DNA of 64,000 bases from Flavobacterium sp. ALD4 (GCF_002836475.1 NZ_PJBJ01000030.1:1302001-1366000), one strand, 5' to 3'; shown: positions 53,675-63,668, counted from the stretch's first letter. Notes: generated from the letters alone by a model not told the origin. Program-made: numbers and translations.

Positions 53675-54742
53675 ATGAAGAGTATAGAAATGATTAAAAC
53701 AGATATCCTAATTATAGGAGCCGGTCCTACTGGTTTATTTGCCGTTTTTGAAGCAGGATTATTAAAATTAAAATGTCATATATTAGACGCGTTACCACAA
53801 GTGGGAGGTCAACTTTCAGAACTTTATCCTAAAAAACCAATCTACGACATTCCTGGGTTTCCAGAGGTTTTAGCAGGAGATTTAGTGAGTAATCTGATGG
53901 AACAAATAAAGCAATTCGAGCCAGGATTTACATTGGGAGAACGTGCTGACACCATAGATAAACAAGAAGACGGGAGTTTTATTGTTACCTCTAATAAAGG
54001 GACACAAATTCAGGCTTCGGTTGTAGCTATTGCGGGAGGCTTGGGAAGTTTTGAACCAAGAAAACCACTTATAGATGGCATCAATTTTTATGAAGACAAA
54101 GGAGTGAAGTACTTCATCAAAGATCCGGAAGAATTTAGAGACAAAAGAGTCGTTATAGCTGGCGGTGGAGACTCTGCTTTAGACTGGAGTATCTTCCTTG
54201 CAGATATTGCTTCGGAAGTTACCTTAATTCATAGAAGAAATGAATTTAGAGGTGCATTAGATTCTGTAGAAAAAGTACAGGAATTGAAAGATCTAGGAAA
54301 AATAAGACTAATCACTCCAGCTGAGGTTGTGGGCTTGAACGGTGCAGAACATATTGAATCAATCGTTCTTAATGAAAATGAGGCCGAAAGAACAATTCCT
54401 ACAGACTATTTTATTCCTCTTTTTGGTCTTACGCCAAAGCTAGGACCAATTGGAAACTGGGGATTAGAAATTGAGAAAAATGCTATTAAAGTTGATAATT
54501 CGTTGGATTACCAGACTAATATTCCGGGTATTTTCGCCATCGGGGACGTGAACACGTATCCGGGAAAATTAAAATTAATCCTCTGTGGTTTTCACGAAGC
54601 AACACTAATGTGTCAGGCAGCTTATCAAATTATCAATCCAGGCAAGAAATATGTGTTAAAATACACTACAGTTGCAGGAGTTGACGGATTTGACGGGACG
54701 CGCAAAGAAGCACCAAAAGCAGTGGTTAAGGCCATTGTTTAA
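53675..54742 (+). CDS. Ferredoxin-NADP+ reductase, thioredoxin reductase-like
   Basis: This 355-residue flavoprotein has an FAD motif (LIIGAGPTGLFAVFEAG), an NADPH motif (VVIAGGGDSALDWSIFLADIA) and the terminal GIFAIGDVNTYPGKLKLILCG. The redox CxxC of thioredoxin reductases is missing, which marks the YumC-type ferredoxin reductases. It can supply electrons to the ferredoxin-dependent sulfite reductase. An in-frame ATG at 53690 (MIKTDIL) is an equally good start. Confidence 0.88.
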   Translation: MKSIEMIKTDILIIGAGPTGLFAVFEAGLLKLKCHILDALPQVGGQLSELYPKKPIYDIPGFPEVLAGDLVSNLMEQIKQFEPGFTLGERADTIDKQEDGSFIVTSNKGTQIQASVVAIAGGLGSFEPRKPLIDGINFYEDKGVKYFIKDPEEFRDKRVVIAGGGDSALDWSIFLADIASEVTLIHRRNEFRGALDSVEKVQELKDLGKIRLITPAEVVGLNGAEHIESIVLNENEAERTIPTDYFIPLFGLTPKLGPIGNWGLEIEKNAIKVDNSLDYQTNIPGIFAIGDVNTYPGKLKLILCGFHEATLMCQAAYQIINPGKKYVLKYTTVAGVDGFDGTRKEAPKAVVKAIV

Positions 54743-54782
54743 CAATTTGAATAAAAACTAATACAAAAATATAGCGTTAATA

Positions 54783-54814
54783 CTTGCAAGTGTTAACGCT
54801 ATATCTTTACTTTG
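54783..54814 (+). promoter_or_regulatory. Promoter of the metH leader
   Basis: CTTG (54783-54786) and TTACTTTG (54807-54814) are separated by 20 bases and lie 24 bases before the riboswitch. Confidence 0.45.
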
Positions 54815-54837
54815 CAGTGTTCCTATATTTATTGATC

Positions 54838-54954
54838 GTTATCACGAAAGGCGGAGGGAAAGACCCGATGAAACCTTAGCAACCCTTTATCTTATAAAGA
54901 AGGTGCTACATTCTACTTTGTATTGATTTTTTTTCAGTAACTAAGATAGATAAC
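54838..54954 (+). promoter_or_regulatory. SAM-I (S-box) riboswitch upstream of metH
   Basis: Stem P1 pairs GTTATC (54838-54843) with GATAAC (54949-54954). The core reads GGCGGAGGGA, CCCGATGAAACCTTAGCAACC and GGTGCTACATTCTAC. A short AATACT/AGTATT hairpin and T-rich stretch follow. A 72-nt dispersed repeat separates the switch from the metH start. Confidence 0.95.
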
Positions 54955-55047
54955 ACAAGAATACTTCTTTAGTATTTCTCAAACTTTTTCTTGACAACAT
55001 TTTAATATATTTTTAGAGCGAATGATTGGTGCTTTTTTGCCATCATC

Positions 55048-55119
55048 CTTCCTGCTGTACGCTATATCTATTGCGCCGAACTTCGGTACAATAGGATACC
55101 GCTTCCATCAGGGCTAAAG
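55048..55119. repeat. Dispersed structured repeat, copy 2
   Basis: It aligns gap-free with 28719-28790. The inner stem is CTATTGCGCCG / CGGTACAATAG and the outer pair CCTG/CAGG. It lies in the 5' untranslated region between the riboswitch and the metH start at 55161. Confidence 0.8.
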
Positions 55120-55160
55120 AGTATATATAGTGAACATTTAAATTTTTAAAAAAAGTTAAA

Positions 55161-56162
55161 ATGTCAACAATTCAAGAAGCTATAAAAAACAACATACTGG
55201 TACTCGATGGGGCAATGGGAACTATGTTACAACGCTATAATTTTTCGGAAGAAGATTTCCGAGGCGAACGTTTCAAAGACTTTCCACATTCTCTAAAAGG
55301 AAACAACGATTTGTTGTCCATAACCCAACCACATGCCATCCGTGATGTTCACGCTAAATATTTTGAAGCGGGAGCAGATATTGTGGAAACGAACACCTTT
55401 TCAAGTACGACAATCGGTATGGCTGATTACCATTTAGAAGACATTGTTTACGAATTAAACTATGAATCGGCAAGAATCGCCCGTGAAGTAGCAGATGTAT
55501 TTACAGCCAAAAACCCAGATAAGCCTAGATTTGTCGCGGGTTCCATAGGACCAACAAATAGAACGGCGAGCATGTCGCCAGACGTAAATGATCCCGGGTA
55601 CAGAGCGGTAAGTTTTGATGATTTACGCATCGCGTACAAACAGCAAGTAGAGGCCTTAATTGATGGCGGTAGCGATTTGTTATTGGTGGAAACTATTTTC
55701 GACACGTTGAATGCTAAAGCAGCGCTTTTCGCTATAGAAGAAGTAAAAGATGAGCGCAGTATTGATATTCCAATCATGGTGTCAGGGACGATTACGGATG
55801 CTTCAGGAAGAACACTTTCAGGTCAAACCGTAGAGGCTTTTCTAATCTCGGTTTCACATATTTCCTTGTTAAGTGTTGGTTTCAACTGTGCCTTAGGTGC
55901 GGATCAATTAAAGCCCTATCTCAAAGAATTAGCACACAATACTTCATTTAATATTTCGGCACATCCTAATGCAGGCTTACCTAATGCCTTTGGAGAGTAC
56001 GACGAAACACCGGAGCAAATGCAGGTGTTTATTAAAGAGTATTTAGAGGATAATTTAATTAATATAATTGGCGGATGCTGTGGGACGACACCAGAGCATA
56101 TTAAGTTGATTGCGGATATTGCAAAGGATTACAAACCGAGAGGCGCTATCGTGGTGTTATAG
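55161..56162 (+). CDS. Methionine synthase, homocysteine-binding module (split metH, N-terminal part)
   Basis: This 333-residue stand-alone homocysteine S-methyltransferase domain begins LVLDGAMGTMLQRYNFSEED. Zinc ligands are the Cys in GFNCALGA and the pair in GGCCGTTPEH. It lacks the folate and B12 modules, which are encoded by the next gene, so together they make a two-subunit MetH. It is controlled by the SAM-I riboswitch upstream. This split is usual in Flavobacteria. Confidence 0.92.
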   Translation: MSTIQEAIKNNILVLDGAMGTMLQRYNFSEEDFRGERFKDFPHSLKGNNDLLSITQPHAIRDVHAKYFEAGADIVETNTFSSTTIGMADYHLEDIVYELNYESARIAREVADVFTAKNPDKPRFVAGSIGPTNRTASMSPDVNDPGYRAVSFDDLRIAYKQQVEALIDGGSDLLLVETIFDTLNAKAALFAIEEVKDERSIDIPIMVSGTITDASGRTLSGQTVEAFLISVSHISLLSVGFNCALGADQLKPYLKELAHNTSFNISAHPNAGLPNAFGEYDETPEQMQVFIKEYLEDNLINIIGGCCGTTPEHIKLIADIAKDYKPRGAIVVL

Positions 56163-56176
56163 AATACTACTATGAT

Positions 56177-56207
56177 CCTATGTCAAAGTTTTAAACTTTG
56201 ACATAGG
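56177..56207. repeat. 31-nt palindrome (15-bp arms)
   Basis: CCTATGTCAAAGTTT and its reverse complement flank a single T, 15 bases after the first metH part. It lacks a T run. It may be an intergenic palindrome family or a weak terminator. Confidence 0.75.
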
Positions 56208-56302
56208 TGAGGAAATCAAAACACTGATGATGTGAGATTTCTCATAAGTTTTTGAATCCTGTATGTGTGTTTTGAATATATGTACGAGCGTGATGCTAGC
56301 AC

Positions 56303-56394
56303 CGCGTGAGGGATAGCAGTGGAGTTCCTTTTTTTTAAAGCGGTTTAGCCAAAGAAAAAGAGCGTGAACGAATAGCCTGACCCTTGGGTCACGC
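56303..56394. repeat. Dispersed structured repeat, probable copy 3 (inverted, diverged)
   Basis: The stretch begins GCGTGAGGGATAGCAGTGG and ends GACCCTTGGGTCACGC. Read as reverse complement its two halves resemble the other copies (GATAGCAGTGG versus GATGGAAGCGG; AGCGTGAACGAATAGC versus AGCGTACAGC). It lies between the two metH genes in a 335-base gap, so copies 2 and 3 flank the first metH gene in opposite orientation. Confidence 0.5.
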
Positions 56395-56497
56395 CCAAAA
56401 GATTCATCTTATGTTGGAATGACAATTAAGGGGGTAAAGAATAAAAATAGTAAACCTACGCCGTTTCGAAAATGGGGAAGGATTAAAAACAAATAAA

Positions 56498-59182
56498 ATG
56501 GCAGAAAAAGCAGCAGAAACGAAGTATTTAAAATTATCAGGTTTAGAACCCTTAATCATTACTCCAGAAAGTAATTTTGTAAATGTTGGGGAGCGAACTA
56601 ATGTTACTGGGTCTAGAAAATTTTTGCGCCTTATTAAAGAAGAAAAATATGCTGAAGCCCTAGCTGTAGCGAGAGATCAGGTAGAAGGTGGCGCCCAAAT
56701 CATCGATATTAATATGGATGAAGGGCTGCTGGATGGTGTTTATGCCATGACTACTTTTTTAAATTTAATTGCTTCTGAACCAGATATTTCTCGAGTGCCT
56801 TTGATGATTGATAGTTCTAAATGGGAAATTATCGAAGCGGGATTGAAAGTAGCTCAAGGTAAAAGTATCGTAAACTCTATTTCCTTGAAAGAAGGTGAAG
56901 AGAACTTTATTCGTCAAGCTAAATTAGTAAAACGGTACGGTGCCGCAGTGATTATAATGGCATTTGACGAAACAGGTCAAGCGGATAATTACGAAAGACG
57001 TATCGAAATTTGTAAGCGTTCCTATGATATATTAGTGGATGTAGTGGGCTTCTCTGCCGAAGATATTATTTTTGATCCCAATATTTTTCCAGTTGCAACT
57101 GGGATGGACGAACATAAATTAAATGCGCTGGATTTTTTCAGAGCGACTAAATGGATCAGAGAGAACCTGCCGCATGCAAATGTAAGTGGAGGGGTTAGTA
57201 ATGTGTCTTTTTCATTTAGGGGAAATGACACGGTGCGGGAAGCGATGCATTCTGTTTTCTTGTATCATGCGATTCAAAACGGAATGACGATGGGGATCGT
57301 AAATCCAGAAATGCTGTCGATTTATGATGAGATTCCAAAAGATCTTTTAGAGCATGTGGAAGATGTGATTCTCAATCGACGCGATGATGCTACAGAACGG
57401 TTATTAGACTTTGCTGAAAATGTAAAAGGGGATGTGAGAACTACTGAAAAAGCGATTCAAGAATGGCGTTCAGGAACAATTCAGGAAAGACTGACTCATT
57501 CTTTGGTAAGAGGAGTGGATGAATTTATACTTTTAGATATTGAAGAAGCGAGGTTAGCAGCTTCAAAACCGATTGAGGTAATCGAGATTAATTTGATGAC
57601 TGGTATGAATGTCGTAGGAGACCTGTTTGGAAGCGGAAAAATGTTTTTGCCTCAGGTAGTGAAATCAGCAAGGGTAATGAAAAAAGCAGTAGCTTATTTA
57701 TTGCCATTTATTGAAGCTTCCAAGGAAGCCGGCGACAAAAGAGGGAATGGAAAAATTCTTATGGCGACAGTGAAGGGGGATGTCCATGATATTGGAAAAA
57801 ATATTGTAGCTGTCGTTTTAGCTTGTAATAATTATGAGATTGTCGATTTGGGAGTGATGGTAACTCCAGAGCGAATTATAGCAGCTGCAATAGAGCACAA
57901 TGTAGATATCATTGGTTTAAGTGGGTTGATTACGCCTTCATTAGATGAAATGGTTTATTTGGCCAAAGAATTAGACAAACAAAATATAAAAATTCCAATC
58001 ATGATTGGTGGTGCAACAACATCACGCGCACACACCGCTGTTAAAATTGCTCCGCAATACAGACAAACAGTAATTCACGTAAATGATGCTTCTAGAGCGG
58101 TAACGGTTGCCGGTAGCTTATTAAACAGTGATAAAAAAATATATGCAGCCTCAATCAGGGAAGAATATGACGCTTTTAGAGAGACTTTTTTAAACCGTTC
58201 CAGAGATAAAAATTTCTTGTCAATTGAGCAAGCGCGTAAAAATAAATTACAATTGGATTGGGATAAATATACTCCTATGATACCTAATTTTATTGGGCAA
58301 AAAACAATAGAAGTAGACTTAGAGGGGCTAGTTCCTTATATCGATTGGACCCCATTTTTTAGAACATGGCAATTGTTTGGTAAATATCCTGCTATTCTTA
58401 GTGATGATGTTGTGGGCGAAGAAGCGACTTCCGTTTTTGCAGATGCGAAGGAAATGTTAAAAGTTATTTTGAAAGAAAAGAAACTGACAGCTAAAGGAAT
58501 TTATGGTATTTTTCCAGCGAATCAAGTTAACGATGATGATATTGAGTTGAGAAATGAGAACGGGAAAGTGTTGGAGAAGTTCTTGACTTTGCGCCAGCAA
58601 TCCCATAAAACAAAAGGAGCGCCAAACATCGCTTTGTCTGACTTTATAGCGCCTAAAGACAGCGGGAAAACGGACTATATGGGAGCATTTTGTGTAACTA
58701 CCGGTTTTGGGGTTGATGAATGGGCAGCAGAATTTGAAAAGGATTTAGACGATTATAATTCGATAATGGTAAAAGCATTGGCAGACCGTTTTGCGGAAGC
58801 TTTTGCTGAATACCTACACGAAAAAGTAAGAAAAGAAATCTGGGGTTATGCAGCTGATGAGGTTTTAAGTACCGACGATATGATTGCAGAAACTTATAAA
58901 GGTATTAGACCAGCTCCGGGTTATCCCGCTTGTCCTGATCATCTGGAAAAACCAACTATCTGGAAATTACTAAATGTTGAAGAAGAAATCGGGGTGACAT
59001 TGACAGAGAGTATGGCAATGTGGCCCGCATCGTCAGTATCAGGCTATTATTTTGGGAATCCAGAAAGTAAATATTTCGGACTTGGAAAGATAAAAGAAGA
59101 TCAAGTGATTGATTATGCAAAGCGTAGAAGTGTACCAACTGAAGTAGCTATGAAGTGGTTAAACCCAAACATAGCAGATTAG
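56498..59182 (+). CDS. metH: Cobalamin-dependent methionine synthase, folate/B12/activation modules (split metH, C-terminal part)
   Basis: This 894-residue protein starts with the pterin-binding domain ([18 protein letters not shown]). The B12 cap and Rossmann module follow, with the cobalt-ligand motif [10 protein letters not shown] near residue 430 and [14 protein letters not shown]. The reactivation domain comes last ([30 protein letters not shown]). The homocysteine module is on the preceding gene. It transfers methyl from methyl-folate to homocysteine. Confidence 0.95.
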   Translation: MAEKAAETKYLKLSGLEPLIITPESNFVNVGERTNVTGSRKFLRLIKEEKYAEALAVARDQVEGGAQIIDINMDEGLLDGVYAMTTFLNLIASEPDISRVPLMIDSSKWEIIEAGLKVAQGKSIVNSISLKEGEENFIRQAKLVKRYGAAVIIMAFDETGQADNYERRIEICKRSYDILVDVVGFSAEDIIFDPNIFPVATGMDEHKLNALDFFRATKWIRENLPHANVSGGVSNVSFSFRGNDTVREAMHSVFLYHAIQNGMTMGIVNPEMLSIYDEIPKDLLEHVEDVILNRRDDATERLLDFAENVKGDVRTTEKAIQEWRSGTIQERLTHSLVRGVDEFILLDIEEARLAASKPIEVIEINLMTGMNVVGDLFGSGKMFLPQVVKSARVMKKAVAYLLPFIEASKEAGDKRGNGKILMATVKGDVHDIGKNIVAVVLACNNYEIVDLGVMVTPERIIAAAIEHNVDIIGLSGLITPSLDEMVYLAKELDKQNIKIPIMIGGATTSRAHTAVKIAPQYRQTVIHVNDASRAVTVAGSLLNSDKKIYAASIREEYDAFRETFLNRSRDKNFLSIEQARKNKLQLDWDKYTPMIPNFIGQKTIEVDLEGLVPYIDWTPFFRTWQLFGKYPAILSDDVVGEEATSVFADAKEMLKVILKEKKLTAKGIYGIFPANQVNDDDIELRNENGKVLEKFLTLRQQSHKTKGAPNIALSDFIAPKDSGKTDYMGAFCVTTGFGVDEWAAEFEKDLDDYNSIMVKALADRFAEAFAEYLHEKVRKEIWGYAADEVLSTDDMIAETYKGIRPAPGYPACPDHLEKPTIWKLLNVEEEIGVTLTESMAMWPASSVSGYYFGNPESKYFGLGKIKEDQVIDYAKRRSVPTEVAMKWLNPNIAD

Positions 59183-59275
59183 GGACCCTTCGGGTAACTA
59201 GAAAAGATAATGATTAATAATAATCCTGACGACCTCTTTCAGGAATTCTCTCTTCGGGGATTAAGGGGCTGAATT

Positions 59276-60232
59276 ATGAAAGTAACAAATCACATAGAAG
59301 ATGCCAAAGGAGAAACATTATTCTCATTTGAAATTATTCCGCCACAAAAAGGGAAAAGCATCCAAGACCTGTATGACAATATTGATCCGTTGATGGAGTT
59401 TAAACCACCATTTATTGATGTAACTACTTCGAGAGAAGAGTTTATTTATGTAGATAAGGGAAATGGTTTACTTGATAAAAAACTAACTAGAATGCGTCCA
59501 GGGACATTAGGGATTTGTGCGTCTATAAAACATAAATATGATGTAGATACCGTACCGCATGTACTTTGCGGTGGTTTTACAAAAGAAGAAACTGAATATT
59601 TATTGGTAGATTGTCATTATTTAGGAATCAATAATGTGATGGCTTTGCGTGGTGATGCTATGAAAGACGAACAATCTTTTGTTCCAAAAATAGGGGGGAA
59701 TAACTTTGCCGTAGACTTAGTTCAACAAATAAAGCTACTAAATGAGGGGAAATATATGCATGATGTAATGCATGTTGATAATAAAGCTAATTTTTGTATT
59801 GGAGTAGCGGGTTATCCGGAGAAACATTTAGAATCACCATCGCTATTATCAGATTTAAAAAGACTAAAAGCAAAAGTTGATGCAGGCGCTGATTATGTGG
59901 TAACACAAATGTTTTTTGATAATGCAAAATACTTTGAGTTTGTTGCCAAAGCACGCGAAATGGGAATTATGGTTCCTATCATTCCCGGAATTAAGCCATT
60001 AGCAGTTCAAAGGCACCTACAAATATTACCGCAGATTTTCAGGATAGATTTGCCCGAAGATTTAATACAAGCCGTAGAGGGATGTAAAACAAATGCTGAT
60101 ATAAAAGAGGTAGGTATCGAATGGGCTATTCAACAATCATTAGAACTTAAAGCGGCGGGAGTTCCTGTTTTGCATTATTATTCTATGGGAAAATCAGAGA
60201 ATATCAGACAAATTGCCAGTAAGATTTTTTAA
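59276..60232 (+). CDS. metF: Methylenetetrahydrofolate reductase
   Basis: This 318-residue flavoprotein makes methyl-tetrahydrofolate, the methyl donor for the MetH pair just upstream. Signatures are FSFEIIPPQKGKS, VTTSREE, NNVMALRGD and ADYVVTQMFFDNAKYF. It lies 93 bases after metH on the same strand and is probably read from the riboswitch-controlled promoter. Confidence 0.94.
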   Translation: MKVTNHIEDAKGETLFSFEIIPPQKGKSIQDLYDNIDPLMEFKPPFIDVTTSREEFIYVDKGNGLLDKKLTRMRPGTLGICASIKHKYDVDTVPHVLCGGFTKEETEYLLVDCHYLGINNVMALRGDAMKDEQSFVPKIGGNNFAVDLVQQIKLLNEGKYMHDVMHVDNKANFCIGVAGYPEKHLESPSLLSDLKRLKAKVDAGADYVVTQMFFDNAKYFEFVAKAREMGIMVPIIPGIKPLAVQRHLQILPQIFRIDLPEDLIQAVEGCKTNADIKEVGIEWAIQQSLELKAAGVPVLHYYSMGKSENIRQIASKIF

Positions 60233-60357
60233 TTGACGACTAAAAAAGTTTGATTGTAGTGGCATTAAAGAAGTTAAGTGGATTGAGGGCAAATTTTATT
60301 TTGGAGAAAGGTTTTTAAAGACTTATATTTGATTATCACCAAAATAAATACGCTGCT

Positions 60358-60801
60358 ATGAAATCATATTTTTACTTCCTCTTTATTTTTTTAATGACAT
60401 TGACATCTTGTAAAGATGAAAGCGTAAAACAGGTTGATACTAATTCAACAAATGTGGTGCCTTTTTATCAGAATGTCACAACGCCTAATAATCCGGCAGT
60501 GGCGCCATCTGTGAATCAACAGGCAACTTCAGTAGCTCCAGTGTCGGTAGCTAAAGGAATGAATCCGCAACACGGTCAGGCTGGGCATCGTTGTGATATC
60601 GCTGTCGGCGCTCCGCTAAATTCGCCGGTTGCAGCCACGGCAAATAGTCAGCCTCAAAGTGCTCCTGCTACAACTTATACAGTAAATAATACAGCAGCCT
60701 CGGCAGAAGCAACGCCTACAGCTGAAGGAATGAATCCGCCACATGGACAACAAAATCACAGATGTGATATTGCAGTGGGGGCTCCTTTGGATAGTAAGTA
60801 G
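60358..60801 (+). CDS. Lipoprotein with duplicated GMNPxHGQ...HRCDIAVGAPL motif
   Basis: The precursor has 147 residues and a lipobox at Cys18 (LTSC). The rest is low-complexity Ala/Pro/Thr/Val/Asn sequence carrying two copies of a motif: GMNPQHGQAGHRCDIAVGAP near residue 62 and GMNPPHGQQNHRCDIAVGAP near 124. The conserved His, His and Cys suggest metal or heme binding. Function is unknown. It ends at a strong terminator shared with gldA. Confidence 0.75.
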   Translation: MKSYFYFLFIFLMTLTSCKDESVKQVDTNSTNVVPFYQNVTTPNNPAVAPSVNQQATSVAPVSVAKGMNPQHGQAGHRCDIAVGAPLNSPVAATANSQPQSAPATTYTVNNTAASAEATPTAEGMNPPHGQQNHRCDIAVGAPLDSK

Positions 60802-60826
60802 TTGTTACTTTATTATAACACAAATA

Positions 60827-60874
60827 AAAAAGCTCGCTTAAATCCCATTATTTGGGGATTTAAGCGAGCTTTTT
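60827..60874. terminator. Bidirectional terminator, 20-bp arms
   Basis: Exact 20-bp arms (60827-60846 and 60855-60874) with an 8-base loop, an A run to the left and T run to the right, sit between the convergent lipoprotein and gldA genes. Confidence 0.92.
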
Positions 60875-60929
60875 CTCTGTAATTTATGTAAAATCTTTGG
60901 GTGAACACTGAAAAACGGTTCGCTGAACA

Positions 60930-61829
60930 CTACTTCTTCGTGATTTCTCTAAAGATTGCTTCCAGATTCTTGTTTTTTTGATTCAGTTGAAGTGTTTTTA
61001 AACCATTTGCTGTAGCAAAATCAAAAACCGCAGGTCGCATATCTTTGTCGGTTTTAAAAGTCAATTCCCAAATCATGTCATGCGTGTTTTTACAGGAAGT
61101 AAGGTTTTCTATTTTAGCAATAGCCTGTTCCTCTATTTTATAATCAAATTCCACTTCGATTACTTGTTCTTTATCGGCGGAGATTAAATGATCTAATTTT
61201 TTATCGGCTACGATTTTCCCGTTATTGATGATAATGACACGGTCGCATATTGCTTCCACTTCCTGCATGATGTGCGTGGAAAGAAAAACAGTTTTGTCTT
61301 TACCTGCATTTTTGATAACGTTACGTATTTCGATTAATTGATTCGGATCTAAACCAGTTGTTGGTTCGTCTAAAATCAGAACATCGGGATTATGAAGTAA
61401 AGCATTAGCAAGCCCTACACGTTGACGGTACCCTTTAGAGAGTTGTCCTATTTTTTTGTGACTTTCTGTAGTTAAGCCAGTCATTTGTACTACTTCCTCG
61501 ATACGTGATTTGGCAACTTTATAGATATCGGCATTAAAAGCTAGATATTCCCGCACATACAAATCCAAATACAACGGATTGTGTTCCGGCAAATAACCGA
61601 TAGAAAGCTGTACGGCTTTTTGATCTGAGGTTACATTATGACCATTCACCAAGGCAGTTCCTTTATCGGCAGCAATATAAGTAGTCAGTATTTTCATTAA
61701 AGTAGATTTTCCGGCTCCATTCGGACCCAAGAAACCAACGATTTCTCCTTTTTTGACAGAAAACGAAATATTGTCTAATGCCTTTTGGGCACCATAACTT
61801 TTAGATATATTATTTACTTGTATTGACAT
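60930..61829 (-). CDS. gldA: Gliding motility ABC transporter ATP-binding protein GldA
   Basis: This 299-residue ATPase has Walker A GPNGAGKSTLMK near residue 35, signature LSKGYRQRVGLANAL, Walker B VLILDEPTTGLDPNQ and switch His in STHIMQEVEAICD. It has the C-terminal extension typical of GldA, which with GldF and GldG is required for gliding in Flavobacterium johnsoniae. The gldFG genes are not adjacent. A minus-strand TACTTTTG (61846-61853) may be its -7 element. Confidence 0.85.
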   Translation of the reverse strand: MSIQVNNISKSYGAQKALDNISFSVKKGEIVGFLGPNGAGKSTLMKILTTYIAADKGTALVNGHNVTSDQKAVQLSIGYLPEHNPLYLDLYVREYLAFNADIYKVAKSRIEEVVQMTGLTTESHKKIGQLSKGYRQRVGLANALLHNPDVLILDEPTTGLDPNQLIEIRNVIKNAGKDKTVFLSTHIMQEVEAICDRVIIINNGKIVADKKLDHLISADKEQVIEVEFDYKIEEQAIAKIENLTSCKNTHDMIWELTFKTDKDMRPAVFDFATANGLKTLQLNQKNKNLEAIFREITKK

Positions 61830-61853
61830 GACGTAGTATTTGTTGCAAAAGTA

Positions 61854-62190
61854 AACAGAAAAAAGATTGATTTGTTATTTTTTGAATACATTTGAGAATG
61901 AATTTATTGTTAATTTTTATCCCGTTTGGGACTTTATATTGGTAGAATAATTATTATTTATGGCAACTTTGTCTCGTCGAGACTTAACAAATTATGGCAA
62001 ATACATGTCCCCATTAATAACATATTTTATTGCTACAGATATTAGGTATTAAAGTAACAAGAGCAGTATTTTAAATAAATAAGCATTTTTGTTTTTATCG
62101 TGAATTCCATCCAAATGAATAAGATAACAAACAGTATTATTTTCCCAGTTAGATTGATATATTTATAAAAATTTTTAAAAAGTATAGGGT
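61854..62190. other. Gene-free region between gldA and the symporter
   Basis: This divergent AT-rich region contains a small TCTCGTCGAGA palindrome and a twice-repeated TTATGGCAA, with no recognisable gene, riboswitch or strong promoter for the symporter. Confidence 0.4.
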
Positions 62191-63444
62191 ATGGGCAAAG
62201 CAACTAGTGAGTCAGGTAGTTTATTTAAAACTTATAGTAGTATCATATGGCTTCTTTGCGGAATTACGGCAGGGAGTATATTGGGTTTGGTTTTTGGTGA
62301 AGATGTGGAAGTTATCAAACCGTTAGGTGATATATTTTTGAATTTACTTTTTACGGCAATTATTCCTTTGATTTTCTTTACGATTGCTTCGTCTATTGCG
62401 AGTCTTGAGAAATCAGAAAAGTTAGGAAAGTTATTTGTCGTTGTCATTGGCGTTTTTTTAAGCACAGTAATTATTTCGGCAATTTTGATGATGATTGGCG
62501 TGTTACTTTTTCCTATTCATCAGGATATTATCATTTCGAAAATTCCATTAGAAAGCATGCAGAGTGCGAGCGCAGGGTCTCAAATAACAGAGTTGCTCAC
62601 AGCCAATGATTTTTATAAATTACTTTCAAGAGAAAAAATGTTAGCTTTAATTATCTTTTCTTTCTTGATTGGATTTGCAAGTTTGCGTTCTGGAGAAAAA
62701 GGAACGAGCTTTAGAAGCTTCTTAAGTTCAGGGGATGAGGTGATGAAGCAATTGCTACACTTAATAATGAAAACGGCTCCAATAGGATTGGGAGCTTATT
62801 TCGCTTATCAGGTGGGTATATTTGGGCCGCAATTATTTGGCGCTTATGCTAAACCATTAGGTCTTTATTATGGAGTTTGTGCTTTCTATTTTGTTATTTT
62901 CTTTAGTTTATATGCGTTTATCGCTGGAGGGACAAATGGGTTAAAAGTATTTTGGGGAAACAATATCACCCCTTCATTGACCGCTTTAGGAACTTGCAGC
63001 AGTATTGCCACCATTCCAGCTAATCTGGAAGCAACAGAGAAAATGCACATTCCAGCTCATATTAGGAACATCGCTATTCCACTGGGTGCTCCTTTACACA
63101 AAGACGGTTCTAGTATGTCCTCAATTATAAAGATAGCCGTTATTTTTGCTATGTTCGGAAAAGATCTTAGCGATCCACATACTTTGTTGGTTGCTTTGGG
63201 TATTACAATAATAGTTTCAGTGGTCGAGGGCGGAATCCCAAACGGCGGATATATCGGGGAGATTCTCGCTATCACTATTTATGGCTTTCCAATGGAACAG
63301 GCTTTACCGGCAGCTATGATTGTGGGAACTTTAGTGGATCCTATGGCAACATTGTTAAATGCGAATGGTGATGTAGTTTCAGCGATGTTAATTACCCGCA
63401 TTTCGGAAGGAAAAAAATGGCTTTCAAATGCAGTGACTGCATAA
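62191..63444 (+). CDS. Dicarboxylate/amino acid:cation symporter (DAACS family)
   Basis: This 417-residue GltP/DctA-like carrier has about eight helices and two re-entrant loops. Typical motifs are NLLFTAIIPLIFFTIASSIA in the N-terminal half, the Ser-rich GTCSSIATIPAN (HP1 region), PLGAPLHKDGSSM (the NMDGT-like region) and DPMATLLNANGD near the end. The substrate may be glutamate, aspartate or a C4 dicarboxylate. Flanking genes do not decide this. Confidence 0.88.
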   Translation: MGKATSESGSLFKTYSSIIWLLCGITAGSILGLVFGEDVEVIKPLGDIFLNLLFTAIIPLIFFTIASSIASLEKSEKLGKLFVVVIGVFLSTVIISAILMMIGVLLFPIHQDIIISKIPLESMQSASAGSQITELLTANDFYKLLSREKMLALIIFSFLIGFASLRSGEKGTSFRSFLSSGDEVMKQLLHLIMKTAPIGLGAYFAYQVGIFGPQLFGAYAKPLGLYYGVCAFYFVIFFSLYAFIAGGTNGLKVFWGNNITPSLTALGTCSSIATIPANLEATEKMHIPAHIRNIAIPLGAPLHKDGSSMSSIIKIAVIFAMFGKDLSDPHTLLVALGITIIVSVVEGGIPNGGYIGEILAITIYGFPMEQALPAAMIVGTLVDPMATLLNANGDVVSAMLITRISEGKKWLSNAVTA

Positions 63445-63611
63445 TCTGTTTTTGTAAATTATTTTCAAACAAAAGCAGCTGTTTTTGTTACGGAACGTGT
63501 TTATAGGCAGTTGCTTAAATACTGTTTTAGGTCGCTTTTTTTAACTATTGTGTAATTAAAAACTAGTTTTGAAGAGAATTCCTTTTTAGTTTGGTAAAAC
63601 TGGGATTTTTT

Positions 63612-63642
63612 TTTGGTGGACTCGAAATAATTTATAAATTAG
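63612..63642 (+). promoter_or_regulatory. pheA promoter
   Basis: TTTG (63612-63615), 19-base spacer and TAAATTAG (63635-63642, one base off consensus). Transcription would start about 20 bases before the leader peptide ATG. The 167 bases between the symporter stop and this promoter show nothing else. Confidence 0.55.
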
Positions 63643-63668
63643 CACAGAATTAATATACAACGCACACA

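Noticed and set aside
59183..59275. Repeat-like GGACCCTTCGGGT and CCTG/CAGG hairpins before metF
   Set aside because: They are too short and imperfect to assign to any of the repeat families seen elsewhere.
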